Assembly: GCF_009193135.1 (NCBI RefSeq)
Contig: NZ_VUKC01000001.1
Span: forward strand, 62,001-126,000
DNA length: 64,000 nt
Reading direction: 5' to 3'
DNA from: Georgenia satyanarayanai
Lineage (GTDB): Bacteria > Actinomycetota > Actinomycetes > Actinomycetales > Actinomycetaceae
Below are positions 38,715 through 46,095 of the stretch, piece after piece. Numbering within the stretch: position 1 is the stretch's first letter; the number at the start of each line of letters is the position of its first letter. The position numbers and the translations under genes were made by a program. The notes under the pieces were generated by a model that was given only the letters and a program-made list of their open reading frames with translations, did not search any database and was not told the DNA's origin.

Positions 38715-38796
38715 GGCGGGTTGCCCGAGCGGCCAAAGGGAGCTGACTGTAAATCAGCCGCGGAATGCTTCGCAGGTTCGAATCCTGCACCCGCCA
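38715..38796 (+). tRNA. tRNA-Tyr (anticodon GTA)
   Basis: An 82-base type II tRNA. The acceptor GGCGGGT pairs with ACCCGCC; the anticodon loop is CTGTAAA with GTA. The long variable arm (CGCGGAATGCTTCGC) is as expected for tyrosine tRNA, and the T-loop is GGTTCGAATCC. Confidence 0.95.
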
Positions 38797-38805
38797 CGCG
38801 AGACG

Positions 38806-38828
38806 GCCCGGATCCGATGGATCCGGGC
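38806..38828 (+). terminator. Terminator hairpin after tRNA-Tyr
   Basis: A perfect 10-bp stem GCCCGGATCC / GGATCCGGGC around a GAT loop lies 10 bases after the tRNA, followed by TGTCGTCGTC. Confidence 0.65.
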
Positions 38829-38882
38829 TGTCGTCGTCACCGGCCGGGCCGACGGACGTGAGGAGGGCCACTGCCAGCCGAT

Positions 38883-38912
38883 TTCGTCCCCGGCGCCCGG
38901 AGCATGTACGGT
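38883..38912 (+). promoter_or_regulatory. Putative promoter of tRNA-Thr
   Basis: TTCGTC (38883-38888), an 18-base spacer and TACGGT (38907-38912) lie 10 bases before the mature tRNA-Thr end. Confidence 0.35.
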
Positions 38913-38922
38913 TGTCAGCGCC

Positions 38923-38995
38923 GCCCCGATAGCTCAGTCGGCAGAGCGTCTCCATGGTAAGGAGAAGGTCAAGGGTTCGATTCCCTTTCGGGGCT
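38923..38995 (+). tRNA. tRNA-Thr (anticodon GGT)
   Basis: A 73-base tRNA. The acceptor GCCCCGA pairs with TCGGGGC; the anticodon stem is TCTCC / GGAGA with loop ATGGTAA (GGT). The T-arm is AGGGTTCGATTCCCT. No CCA is encoded. Confidence 0.95.
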
Positions 38996-38999
38996 CCGA

Positions 39000-39029
39000 T
39001 CGACGTCCACGTCGTGCGTCACGTAACAT
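39000..39029 (+). promoter_or_regulatory. Putative promoter of tRNA-Met (and rpmG)
   Basis: TCGACG (39000-39005), an 18-base spacer and TAACAT (39024-39029). The tRNA starts 27 bases after the -10. The transcript may continue into rpmG. Confidence 0.4.
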
Positions 39030-39056
39030 GGCGTGCCGGCCATGGTCGACGATCAT

Positions 39057-39130
39057 GGCGGGGTAGCTCAGGTGGTTAGAGCACACGGCTCATAATCGTG
39101 GTGTCGCGGGTTCGAGTCCCGCCCCCGCTA
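39057..39130 (+). tRNA. tRNA-Met (anticodon CAT, elongator type)
   Basis: A 74-base tRNA. The acceptor GGCGGGG pairs with CCCCGCT (first pair G-T); the anticodon loop is CTCATAA. The D-arm is GCTCAGGTGGTTAGAGC and the T-arm GCGGGTTCGAGTCCCGC. The standard acceptor pairing and lack of the CCxGGG-type initiator anticodon stem favour elongator Met; a lysidine-modified Ile tRNA cannot be excluded by eye. rpmG follows 52 bases later, as in many actinobacteria. Confidence 0.9.
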
Positions 39131-39182
39131 CTGAACGACATGGCTCCGGGGCCCCGGAGCCCCGATGAACGCGAGGAATACC

Positions 39183-39353
39183 GTGGCCAGCAAGTCCAGC
39201 GACGTCCGTCCGAAGATCACCCTCGCCTGCGAGGAGTGCAAGGAGCGGAACTACATCACCAACAAGAACCGTCGGAACAACCCCGACCGCCTCGAGGTGA
39301 AGAAGTACTGCCCGCGCGACAACCGCCACACCATCCACCGCGAGACCCGCTGA
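39183..39353 (+). CDS. rpmG: Ribosomal protein bL33
   Basis: A 56-residue large-subunit protein. The GTG start ([20 protein letters not shown]) has GAGGAA upstream; a longer in-frame ORF from 39165 has no family match at its start. The zinc form is visible: Cys pairs in [15 protein letters not shown] and the later [11 protein letters not shown]. Only one cysteine is seen in the second pair, so metal binding may be incomplete. Confidence 0.94.
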   Translation: MASKSSDVRPKITLACEECKERNYITNKNRRNNPDRLEVKKYCPRDNRHTIHRETR

Positions 39354-39357
39354 CCGC

Positions 39358-39831
39358 GTGGACGCGCGTTCCGACCGCCCCACCAGCGTCAACCTGACGC
39401 TCGTGGGGCGTTCGTACGCCCCGACGGAGACGTACCGCGTGTCCGCCGCGAAGATCGCCGAGATGGCCGCCGCCACCGGTGCCGCGCACCCCGCGCACAC
39501 GGACGCCGACGCCGCCCGGGAGCTCGGCTACGACGACGTCGTCGCGCCGCCCACCTTCGCCGTCGTCGTGGCCCAGCGCGCCGAGCAGGCCTACATCGCC
39601 GACCCCGAGTCGGGGATCGACTTCTCCCGCGTCGTCCACGCGGAGGAGCGCTTCACCCACCACCGCCCGATCGTCGCCGGTGACCTCCTGCGCACCACCG
39701 TCCACGTCGACGCCGTCACCGAGCGGGCGGGCATCGCGATGGTGAGCACCCGCGCCGAGATCGCCGACGACGCCGGTGCGCCGGTCGCGACGGTCCGCTC
39801 GACGCTCGCCGTGCGCGGGGAGGGACGCTGA
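39358..39831 (+). CDS. hadA: MaoC-like (3R)-hydroxyacyl-ACP dehydratase, HadA-like subunit
   Basis: A 157-residue hot-dog-fold protein of the FAS1/MaoC N-terminal dehydratase type. In mycobacteria HadA partners with HadB in fatty acid synthase II to dehydrate 3-hydroxyacyl-ACP. The conserved start SYAPTETYRVSAAKIAEMA and the block FSRVVHAEERFTHHRPIVAGDLL are visible. It has no catalytic Asp-His pair of its own. GTG start 4 bases after rpmG. Its stop overlaps hadB by one base, so they form a coupled pair. This organism probably lacks mycolic acids, so the substrate is uncertain. Confidence 0.87.
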   Translation: MDARSDRPTSVNLTLVGRSYAPTETYRVSAAKIAEMAAATGAAHPAHTDADAARELGYDDVVAPPTFAVVVAQRAEQAYIADPESGIDFSRVVHAEERFTHHRPIVAGDLLRTTVHVDAVTERAGIAMVSTRAEIADDAGAPVATVRSTLAVRGEGR

Positions 39832-40247
39832 TGGACCTGTCCACCCTCACCGTCGGCGACGAGCTGTTCACCCGCACCTACACCGTCGACCGGGCGCTGC
39901 TCGTGCGCTACGCCGGTGCCTCCGGGGACTTCAACCCCATCCACTACAGCGAGCGCGTCGCCCGCGAGGTCGGCCTCGACGGCGTCATCGCCCACGGGAT
40001 GGCGACGATGGGCCTGGCCGCGGCCGCCGTCGCCGACTGGGCGGGGGACCCGGGCGCCGTCGTCGACTACGGGGTGCGCTTCACCCGCCCGATCGTCGTG
40101 CCCGACCCCGGTGAGGTCGAGCTCGAGGTCACCGGGAAGGTCGGCGCCCTGGACGTCGAGGCCGGCACCGTGCGCGTCGACCTCACCGCCCGCGCAGCGG
40201 GAGTGACCGTGCTCGCCAAGGCCCAGGCCGTGGTCCGGCGCAGGTGA
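39831..40247 (+). CDS. hadB: MaoC-like (3R)-hydroxyacyl-ACP dehydratase, HadB-like catalytic subunit
   Basis: A 138-residue hot-dog dehydratase. The catalytic Asp and His are in GASGDFNPIHYS, and GVIAHGMATMGLAAAAV continues the active-site loop. It forms a functional heterodimer with HadA in the family. The ATG overlaps the hadA stop, and its stop overlaps the MFS gene (GTGA). Confidence 0.9.
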   Translation: MDLSTLTVGDELFTRTYTVDRALLVRYAGASGDFNPIHYSERVAREVGLDGVIAHGMATMGLAAAAVADWAGDPGAVVDYGVRFTRPIVVPDPGEVELEVTGKVGALDVEAGTVRVDLTARAAGVTVLAKAQAVVRRR

Positions 40248-41464
40248 GCGCCACCGCTTCGCCCGCCGGCAGGCGGGCGACCAACGCGGTGCTCGGCGTC
40301 TTCGCCCTCAACGGCTTCCTCTTCGCCAGCTGGGTCTCCCGGCTGCCCGCCGTCCGCGACACCCTCGGGCTGAGCCCCGGTGAGATGGGCGCGCTCCTCC
40401 TCGTGGGCTCCGTCGGCTCCCTCCTCGCACTGCCCGTCGGCGGCGCCGTCGCCCAGCGCGTCGGCGCGGCCCTGACCGTGCGCGGCGGGGTCCTCGTCGC
40501 GGTGGTGGGCTTCGCGGTCGTCGCGGCGGGGCTGCTCGCCGGTACCGTCCCGCTGCTGGCCGTCGGCCTGCTCGTCGCGCAGATGGGGATCGCCGCCTGG
40601 GACGTCGCGATGAACCTCGAGGGCGGGCTGGTCGAGCACGAGATCGACCGCGAGATCATGCCCCGCTTCCATGCGGGGTTCTCGCTGGGCACCGTGGTCG
40701 GGGCAGGCGTCGGGGCGGGCGCCGCCCTCCTCGGGGTCCCGGTGGTCGCGCACCTCGCGGCCGTGGCCGTCGCCGTCGCCCTCGGCGGCCTGGCCGCCAG
40801 CCGCGGCTTCCTCCCCTTCACGCCCGCGCCCCCCGAGGCGGGACGACGACGTCGGCTCGCCGCCGCGCTCGGCGGGTGGCGCGAGCCGCGCACCCTCCTC
40901 GTCGGCGTCATGGTCCTCGCCTTCGCGCTCACCGAGGGCGCCGCCAACGACTGGCTCGCGCTCGGCGTCGTCGACGGCTTCGGCACGTCCGACGCCGCCG
41001 GTGCCCTCGGGTTCGGCGTCTTCGTCACCGCGATGACCGTCATGCGGCTGGCGGGCGAGCGGCTGCTCGCCCGCTTCGGACGCGTCGCGGTGCTGCGGGG
41101 CACGACCGTCCTCGCGCTCGCCGGTCTCCTCCTCTTCGCCCTGTCCCCGGTGCTGTGGTTGGCGCTCGTCGGCGGGGCGCTGTGGGGCCTGGGCGCGGCG
41201 CTCGGCTTCCCCGCGGGCATGAGCGCCGCGGGCGACGAGCCGCTGCGCGCGGCCACCCGCGTCTCGGTCGTCGCCTCGATCGGCTACACGGCCTTCCTGT
41301 GCGGCCCGCCGCTCCTCGGCCTGCTCGCCGAGCACGTCGGCTACCGCCGGGCGATGCTGGCGATCGCGGTGCCGCTCGCCGTCGCCTTCCTCGTGAGCCG
41401 CGCGGCACGTCCGCTCACCGGCGAGGAGCGGCCGCTGGACGCGCCGGCGCCCGGCCACGTCTAG
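40244..41464 (+). CDS. MFS transporter (YbjJ-like)
   Basis: A 406-residue major facilitator with about twelve hydrophobic helices. The N-terminal FALNGFLFASWVSRLPAVRDTLGLSPGEMG resembles the E. coli YbjJ group. The substrate is unknown. The GTG start overlaps hadB, so it is coupled to the hadAB-murB region, where most actinobacteria do not have a transporter. The stop TAG at 41462-41464 coincides with a -10-like TAGATT before murB. Confidence 0.85.
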   Translation: MSATASPAGRRATNAVLGVFALNGFLFASWVSRLPAVRDTLGLSPGEMGALLLVGSVGSLLALPVGGAVAQRVGAALTVRGGVLVAVVGFAVVAAGLLAGTVPLLAVGLLVAQMGIAAWDVAMNLEGGLVEHEIDREIMPRFHAGFSLGTVVGAGVGAGAALLGVPVVAHLAAVAVAVALGGLAASRGFLPFTPAPPEAGRRRRLAAALGGWREPRTLLVGVMVLAFALTEGAANDWLALGVVDGFGTSDAAGALGFGVFVTAMTVMRLAGERLLARFGRVAVLRGTTVLALAGLLLFALSPVLWLALVGGALWGLGAALGFPAGMSAAGDEPLRAATRVSVVASIGYTAFLCGPPLLGLLAEHVGYRRAMLAIAVPLAVAFLVSRAARPLTGEERPLDAPAPGHV

Positions 41465-41467
41465 ATT
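41462..41467 (+). promoter_or_regulatory. Putative -10 box for leaderless murB
   Basis: TAGATT ends six bases before the murB GTG, and no ribosome binding site is visible, which is consistent with a leaderless transcript. No -35 hexamer at normal distance is seen. Confidence 0.35.
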
Positions 41468-41473
41468 GGTGCG

Positions 41474-42616
41474 GTGAGCACCGAGCAGTCCGCGGCCGCG
41501 CCGCCCACCCTGGGCGAGCTGACGACCTTCCGCGTCGGTGGGCCGGTGGCCCGCCTCGTCGACGCGACGACGGAGGCCGAGCTCGTCGACGCCGTGCGCG
41601 AGGCCGACGAGCGGGGCACCGCGCTCCTCGTCCTCGGCGGCGGCTCCAACCTCCTCGCCTCCGACGACGGCTTCGACGGCGTCGTCGTGCGCGACGCCCG
41701 GCGCGGCATCAGGACCGGGTCGCAGTACGCGTGCGCGGGGGTCTCGATCACCGTGCCCGCCGGCCATCCCTGGGACGACGTCGTCGCCACCGCTGTCGCC
41801 GAGGGCTGGCGCGGCGTGGAGGCCCTGTCCGGCATCCCCGGCTCCACCGGCGCCACCCCGGTCCAGAACGTCGGTGCCTACGGCCAGGAGGTCGCCGAGA
41901 CCCTGGAGACGGTCCGCGTCTACGACCGCCTCGAGCAGCGCACGCGCACGCTCGTGGTGAGCGAGCTCGGGCTGGGCTACCGCACGAGCGTGCTCAAGCG
42001 ATCCCTCACCGACACCCGCGCGGGCGGCGGGCGCACCTGGGGACCCACCGGCCGGTACGTCGTCCTGGAGGTCGGCTTCCAGCTCGCGCTCGGCTCCTCC
42101 TCCGCCCCCGTCCGGTACGCCGAGCTGGCACGCGTGCTCGGCGTCGAGCTCGGTGCCCGGGCACCGGCCGCCGAGGTCCGGCAGGCCGTCCTCGGGCTGC
42201 GCCGCGGCAAGGGGATGGTCCTCGACGACGCCGACCCCGACTCGTGGTCGGCCGGCTCGTTCTTCACCAACCCGGTGCTCCGTGTGGAGCAGGCCGACGC
42301 CCTGCTGCCGCCCGACGCCCCCCGGTTCCCGGTCGAGGACCGCTCCCGCCCGGCGTTCGGCGCCACCCCGCCCACCGTCCCGGGCCTGGTCAAGACCTCC
42401 GCCGCGTGGCTGATCTCCCGCTCCGGCGTCGAGCGCGGCCAGGGCGACCCCCGGCGAGCGGCGGTCTCGAGCAAGCACGTCCTGGCCCTGACCAACCGCG
42501 GGGAGGCGAGCGCCGCCGACGTCCTCACGCTCGCTCGCACCGTGCGCGACGCCGTGCACGCGCGCTTCGGCGTCGAGCTCGTCCCCGAGCCGGTCCTTCT
42601 CGGACTCAGTCTCTAG
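41474..42616 (+). CDS. murB: UDP-N-acetylenolpyruvoylglucosamine reductase
   Basis: A 380-residue FAD enzyme that reduces UDP-GlcNAc-enolpyruvate to UDP-MurNAc in peptidoglycan synthesis. Visible blocks are TTFRVGGPVARLV, LGGGSNLLASDDGFDG, GIPGSTGATPVQNVGAYGQEV, GYRTSVLKRS, and SAGSFFTNPVL with the catalytic serine; the final glutamate is in LVPEPVLLG. This is type I MurB with YRTS. It starts at GTG and overlaps the convergent adenosine deaminase gene by four bases. Confidence 0.94.
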   Translation: MSTEQSAAAPPTLGELTTFRVGGPVARLVDATTEAELVDAVREADERGTALLVLGGGSNLLASDDGFDGVVVRDARRGIRTGSQYACAGVSITVPAGHPWDDVVATAVAEGWRGVEALSGIPGSTGATPVQNVGAYGQEVAETLETVRVYDRLEQRTRTLVVSELGLGYRTSVLKRSLTDTRAGGGRTWGPTGRYVVLEVGFQLALGSSSAPVRYAELARVLGVELGARAPAAEVRQAVLGLRRGKGMVLDDADPDSWSAGSFFTNPVLRVEQADALLPPDAPRFPVEDRSRPAFGATPPTVPGLVKTSAAWLISRSGVERGQGDPRRAAVSSKHVLALTNRGEASAADVLTLARTVRDAVHARFGVELVPEPVLLGLSL

Positions 42617-43629
42617 GACGCGAGCCAGGCGTCGATCTCGGTCAGCCAGCGCCGCTTGCTCGACTCCGCGGCGAGACTCGCGTGCACCGAGCCGCGGGCC
42701 AGCCCGGCGACCGCGGCGTCGTCCATGCCGTGGTCCTCCCGCGCGATCCGGTACTGGTCGGTGAGCCGGGCGACGAACAGGAGCGGGTCGTCGGCACTCA
42801 GCGCGATGCGGGCACCGGCCTCGTGGAGTGTGCGCAGCGGCACGTCCGCGGCCGTGGGGTAGACCCCCAGGGCGACGTTGCTGGCCGGAGCCAGCTCGAG
42901 CGCGATGCCCGCCGCGCTCACCTTCTCGAGCAGCCCGAGGTCCTCGGCGAGCCGCACACCGTGGCCCAGGCGGGTGGGGCCGAGGTGGGTGAGGACGGAG
43001 CGGACGTGGTCCGGGCCCAGGAGCTCGCCGCCGTGGGGGAGGCTCGCGAGCCCGGCCTGGCGGGCGATGGTGAAGGCGGAGGCGAACTCGCTCGTGTCCC
43101 CGCGCCGCTCGTCGTTGCTCAGCCCGAAGCCGATGACCTCGCCCGGGCCGTCACCGCTGTGCCGGACCGCGAGCCGCGCGAGCGTACGGGCGTCGAGCGG
43201 GTGGCGCGTCCGGGAGGCGGCGACGACGACGCCGACCTCCACGCCCGTCGTCCGGCTCGCCACCCGCGCCTCGTCCAGGACGATCTCCAGTGCCGGGGTG
43301 AGCCCACCGACGAAGGGGGCGTAGGACGTCGGGTCGACCTGGATCTCCAGGCGCCGCGACCCTTCTGCGGCGTCGTCCTCGGCCGCCTCGCGCACGATCC
43401 GCCGCATCGCGGCCTCGCTGCGCACGACCGCGCGGGCGGCGTCGTAGAGGCGTTGGAAGCGGAACCAGCCCCGCTCCCCGGCGGGCACGCGCAGCGCCTG
43501 CCCGTCGAGCAGCGCCGGAGGGAGCCGGATCCCGGCCTCGGTGGCGAGCTCGGCGAGGGTGCTGGGGCGCATCGAACCGGTGAAGTGGAGATGCAGGTGG
43601 GTCTTGGGCAGCGTCGTCAGGTCCCGCAC
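42613..43629 (-). CDS. add: Adenosine deaminase family protein
   Basis: A 338-residue metal-dependent deaminase. The zinc ligands are in H11LH13LHFTGS, the catalytic Glu region is LPHGGELL, a His in GHGVRLAEDL, and the Asp pair in ALSADDPLLF. The length matches bacterial adenosine deaminase. The substrate may be adenosine or a related aminopurine, and it could serve in nucleoside salvage. It is convergent with murB and divergent from the next kinase. It is not usual at this position of the cluster. Confidence 0.88.
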   Translation of the reverse strand: MRDLTTLPKTHLHLHFTGSMRPSTLAELATEAGIRLPPALLDGQALRVPAGERGWFRFQRLYDAARAVVRSEAAMRRIVREAAEDDAAEGSRRLEIQVDPTSYAPFVGGLTPALEIVLDEARVASRTTGVEVGVVVAASRTRHPLDARTLARLAVRHSGDGPGEVIGFGLSNDERRGDTSEFASAFTIARQAGLASLPHGGELLGPDHVRSVLTHLGPTRLGHGVRLAEDLGLLEKVSAAGIALELAPASNVALGVYPTAADVPLRTLHEAGARIALSADDPLLFVARLTDQYRIAREDHGMDDAAVAGLARGSVHASLAAESSKRRWLTEIDAWLAS

Positions 43630-43703
43630 GGGCCTGAGTCTGTCACGGACCCGGCCACGACGACGGGCGGCGGCGCGGCACCCGGACGTGGTGGACTGTC
43701 CCC

Positions 43704-44918
43704 ATGGACGAGGCGGTGTCGCAGACCGAGCGGGACGACGTCGCCCTGCTCACCGGCCCGGGGGCGGCGGAGGTGCTCGGCGCGGCGCTCGCTGCCGAGG
43801 GCGGCACGCTCGGCCCGTGGCGGGTCCACACGGTGCACCACCGGCCCGGGGCCGGTGTCACCGTCGGGTACACCGTCCGCACCGGTGGCGACGCTCCGGA
43901 CGACTACCTGTGCGCGACGACGGGCCGGGTCACCGCGCCGGCGGGTGCGGGGCTCGTGCGCCTGGAGAGCGGTGGCAGTGTCGTCCACGTGTGGCGCCAC
44001 CCGGCCGACCCCGAGCTCCCGGCGCTCGCGGCGGCGTGCTCGCCGACGGGGCTGGCCCGGCGCCTGGGGGTGGACCGGCAGCCCGCGGTCGAGCTCCTCG
44101 CCTACCGGCCCCTGCGCCGCGCCGTCGTGCGGGCGCGCGGGGCGGGCCTCCGGGACGGGGAGGTCTACGCGAAGGTCGTGCGCCCGCGGGTGCTGGACCA
44201 GCTCGCCACCCGCCACCGGATGCTCACCGCGGCCGGGGTCCCCGCACCGGAGGTGATCCACGCGGACGGCGACGGGCTCCTCGTCATCCGCGCGGGGCGC
44301 GGCACGTCCCTGGCGCACGCGCTCGCGCGGGGGGTGGAGCCGGCGCAGGCACGCGCCGTGCTCGACGACGTCGTCGCCGTCCTCGACCGCCTGCCCGCGG
44401 CCGCCCTCGAGCTGCCGCGGCGCGCCGCCTGGGCCGAGCGGGCCGGGCACTACGCCCACGCGGCGAGCGTGGTCCTTCCCGAGCACCGCGCGCGCATCGA
44501 GGCCCTCGCGGACGGTGTGGCCGCCGCGCTGGCGACGACCGACGCCGGCCCGGTGGTGCCCACGCACGGTGACCTCTACGAGGCGAACCTCCTCACGACC
44601 GACGGGCGGGTCAGCACGCTGCTCGACGTCGACTCCCTGGGGCCCGGGCACCGGGTCGACGACCTCGCCTGCCTCCTCGCGCACGTGAGCGTGCTGCCGC
44701 ACCTCGCCCCGCGGACCTACCCGGGCGTGCCCAAGGTCCTCGAGACGTGGACGCAGCAGTGCGAGCGTCACGTGGACCCCGGCGCGCTACGGGCCCGGAC
44801 GGCGGGTGTGGTGCTCTCGCTCGTCGCCGGTGCACGCCGTACGGGGGCGGCGGGCTGGCGCACCGACGCCGAGGGCCGGCTGGCGGAGGCCGAGAGCTGG
44901 CTCGCCCGCGCCAGATGA
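43704..44918 (+). CDS. Aminoglycoside phosphotransferase (APH)-like kinase
   Basis: A 404-residue protein with a C-terminal APH/choline kinase fold. The catalytic loop is PTHGDLYEANLLTTDG and the metal-binding motif follows as TLLDVDSLGPG. The N-terminal third (up to about residue 130) has no match I can name. The substrate is unknown, and it should not be assumed to confer drug resistance. Its stop TGA at 44916-44918 lies inside the ATGAGA box of the following promoter. Confidence 0.75.
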   Translation: MDEAVSQTERDDVALLTGPGAAEVLGAALAAEGGTLGPWRVHTVHHRPGAGVTVGYTVRTGGDAPDDYLCATTGRVTAPAGAGLVRLESGGSVVHVWRHPADPELPALAAACSPTGLARRLGVDRQPAVELLAYRPLRRAVVRARGAGLRDGEVYAKVVRPRVLDQLATRHRMLTAAGVPAPEVIHADGDGLLVIRAGRGTSLAHALARGVEPAQARAVLDDVVAVLDRLPAAALELPRRAAWAERAGHYAHAASVVLPEHRARIEALADGVAAALATTDAGPVVPTHGDLYEANLLTTDGRVSTLLDVDSLGPGHRVDDLACLLAHVSVLPHLAPRTYPGVPKVLETWTQQCERHVDPGALRARTAGVVLSLVAGARRTGAAGWRTDAEGRLAEAESWLARAR

Positions 44919-44952
44919 GAGTCCTCTCATCCGGCCTTCCTCGCCGTCTCAT
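44915..44952 (+). promoter_or_regulatory. TCTCAT repeat operator upstream of first small exported protein
   Basis: An inverted ATGAGA box (44915-44920) is followed by TCTCAT (44925-44930), a degenerate CTTCCT (44936-44941) and TCTCAT (44947-44952), so hexamers repeat every 11 bases. The same layout recurs at 45455-45492, and a two-box form upstream of the histidine kinase at 48296-48312. Direct repeats with 11-base spacing are typical of OmpR-family response regulators. Confidence 0.7.
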
Positions 44953-45011
44953 GAAGGGGGGCTGGGCTGGTCCCGGGTGCGGTAGGCGCACCCGGGGAGG
45001 AGGGACAGGCG

Positions 45012-45455
45012 ATGAGCGCACGACGCTGGGTCACGACGGGGGTCCTGGGGGCGCTGGGCATCGGCGGGGCCGGGCTGGCCGCCGCGGCCATCACCGAGCC
45101 GCCCGCCGGCCAGACGCTGCCCGCGGTGCGGGTGGCCGGCGAGCAGGCATCCGCACCGGCCACCCCGGACACGCGGGCCACCGACCCCGCGTCCCCGGAC
45201 CCCGGGACGGCGACGACGGCGGCCACGCCACCCACCGCGGAGACTGCCGCGGACGCCCCCCGGAAGGACGCCGCGCCCGCCGGCGAGCCTGCGCGGACCC
45301 AGGCACCCGAGCGCGCCCAGGCGCCGCAGCGCACGCAGGCGCCCGCCCGGGTGAGCGCGCCCACCGACGTCAGTGCCCCGAGCCCGGTGACCGCGCCCTC
45401 CCCGGTGACGCCCCAGTCGCCGCAGAGCGCGCCGTCGGCCGACTCCGGTGACTGA
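45012..45455 (+). CDS. Small exported Pro/Ala/Thr-rich protein, paralogue 1
   Basis: A 147-residue protein of unknown function. RRWVTTGVLGALGIGGAGLAAAA at the N-terminus looks like a signal peptide or single membrane anchor with a twin-Arg-like charged start. The rest is low-complexity, rich in Pro, Ala and Thr, with no cysteine, and ends PSADSGD. It shares TRATDPASP and the SADS ending with the next gene, so they are tandem paralogues. GGGAGGAGGGA precedes the ATG. It is preceded by the TCTCAT operator and probably controlled by the nearby two-component system. Confidence 0.7.
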   Translation: MSARRWVTTGVLGALGIGGAGLAAAAITEPPAGQTLPAVRVAGEQASAPATPDTRATDPASPDPGTATTAATPPTAETAADAPRKDAAPAGEPARTQAPERAQAPQRTQAPARVSAPTDVSAPSPVTAPSPVTPQSPQSAPSADSGD

Positions 45456-45492
45456 TGAGAGCCCCCTCATCACCACCTCCTCCTGGTCTCAC
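45455..45492 (+). promoter_or_regulatory. TCTCAT repeat operator upstream of second small exported protein
   Basis: ATGAGA (45455-45460), CCTCAT (45465-45470), CCTCCT (45476-45481) and TCTCAC (45487-45492) reproduce the box spacing of the operator at 44915 exactly: 10 bases between the first two starts, then 11 and 11. Its first box overlaps the stop codon of the preceding gene, as at the other site. Confidence 0.7.
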
Positions 45493-45553
45493 CCGTGCCC
45501 GGTTGGGTAGGAGACACAGCCCCGCCACGGCGGCCGACGACAGGAGATGAAGG

Positions 45554-46000
45554 ATGAGGACACGCAGGAGCTGGATCGCCACCGGAGCACTCGGTGCCGT
45601 CGCCGTCATCGGCGGTAGCGTCGTCAGTGCCACCGCGGACGACTCCGCCACCACCGCGGGCGCGCGCATCGACGTCGCGGCGACCGACGCACCGACGGTC
45701 GGGACCACCACCCGGCCGGAGGCGGACGCCCGCGCGACGGACCCCGCCTCGCCCTCCGCCGGCTCGGCGGTCACGGCCCACACCGCGGTCAGTGCGCAGA
45801 CCGCCCAGACGCCGACGACCCCGCCGAGCCCGGCCACGCCCCCGAGCCCGGCCAGTGCCCCGAGCCCGGCCACGCCGCCGAGCCCGGCCAGCCCGCCGAG
45901 CCCGGCCACGCCCCCGAGCCCGGCCAGCCCGGCCAGCCCGCCGAGCCCGGCCAGCCCGCCGAGCCCGGCCAGCCCGGCGTCGGCCGACTCCGCAGACTGA
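45554..46000 (+). CDS. Small exported PSPA-repeat protein, paralogue 2
   Basis: A 148-residue protein of unknown function and a paralogue of the preceding gene. RRSWIATGALGAVAVIGGSVVSA is the signal or anchor segment. ADARATDPASP matches the first protein. From about residue 94 to 143 it is built almost wholly of PPSPAS/PPSPAT units, which would form an extended polyproline-like stalk, ending SADSAD. The number of units may vary between strains. A strong terminator follows. Confidence 0.7.
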   Translation: MRTRRSWIATGALGAVAVIGGSVVSATADDSATTAGARIDVAATDAPTVGTTTRPEADARATDPASPSAGSAVTAHTAVSAQTAQTPTTPPSPATPPSPASAPSPATPPSPASPPSPATPPSPASPASPPSPASPPSPASPASADSAD

Positions 46001-46017
46001 CCGCCCGACCCGCGCAC

Positions 46018-46049
46018 GAGAGCCGGCCCCCACGAGGGGGTCGGCTCTC
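46018..46049. terminator. Bidirectional terminator hairpin
   Basis: A 14-bp stem with one G-T pair (GAGAGCCGGCCCCC / GGGGGTCGGCTCTC) closes the loop ACGA. It lies between the PSPA gene and the convergent response regulator gene and can serve both. Confidence 0.8.
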
Positions 46050-46095
46050 ACGTCGCCCGGCGCCTCTCGCCCGCGTGCACCGACGGGGGCGGCGC

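Noticed and set aside
38617-38955. N-terminal extension of YajQ to 280 residues
   Set aside because: It runs antisense through tRNA-Tyr and into tRNA-Thr; the ATG at 38616 has AGGAGA and the conserved YajQ start.
43704-44918. Aminoglycoside resistance gene
   Set aside because: Only the general APH/choline kinase fold motifs are visible; the N-terminal part is unlike known resistance enzymes, so no drug substrate is claimed.
45820-45985. Short DNA repeats in the PSPA gene as a possible CRISPR array
   Set aside because: The units are 12-15 bases without unique spacers, are in frame and encode Pro-Ser-Pro-Ala repeats; no cas genes are near.
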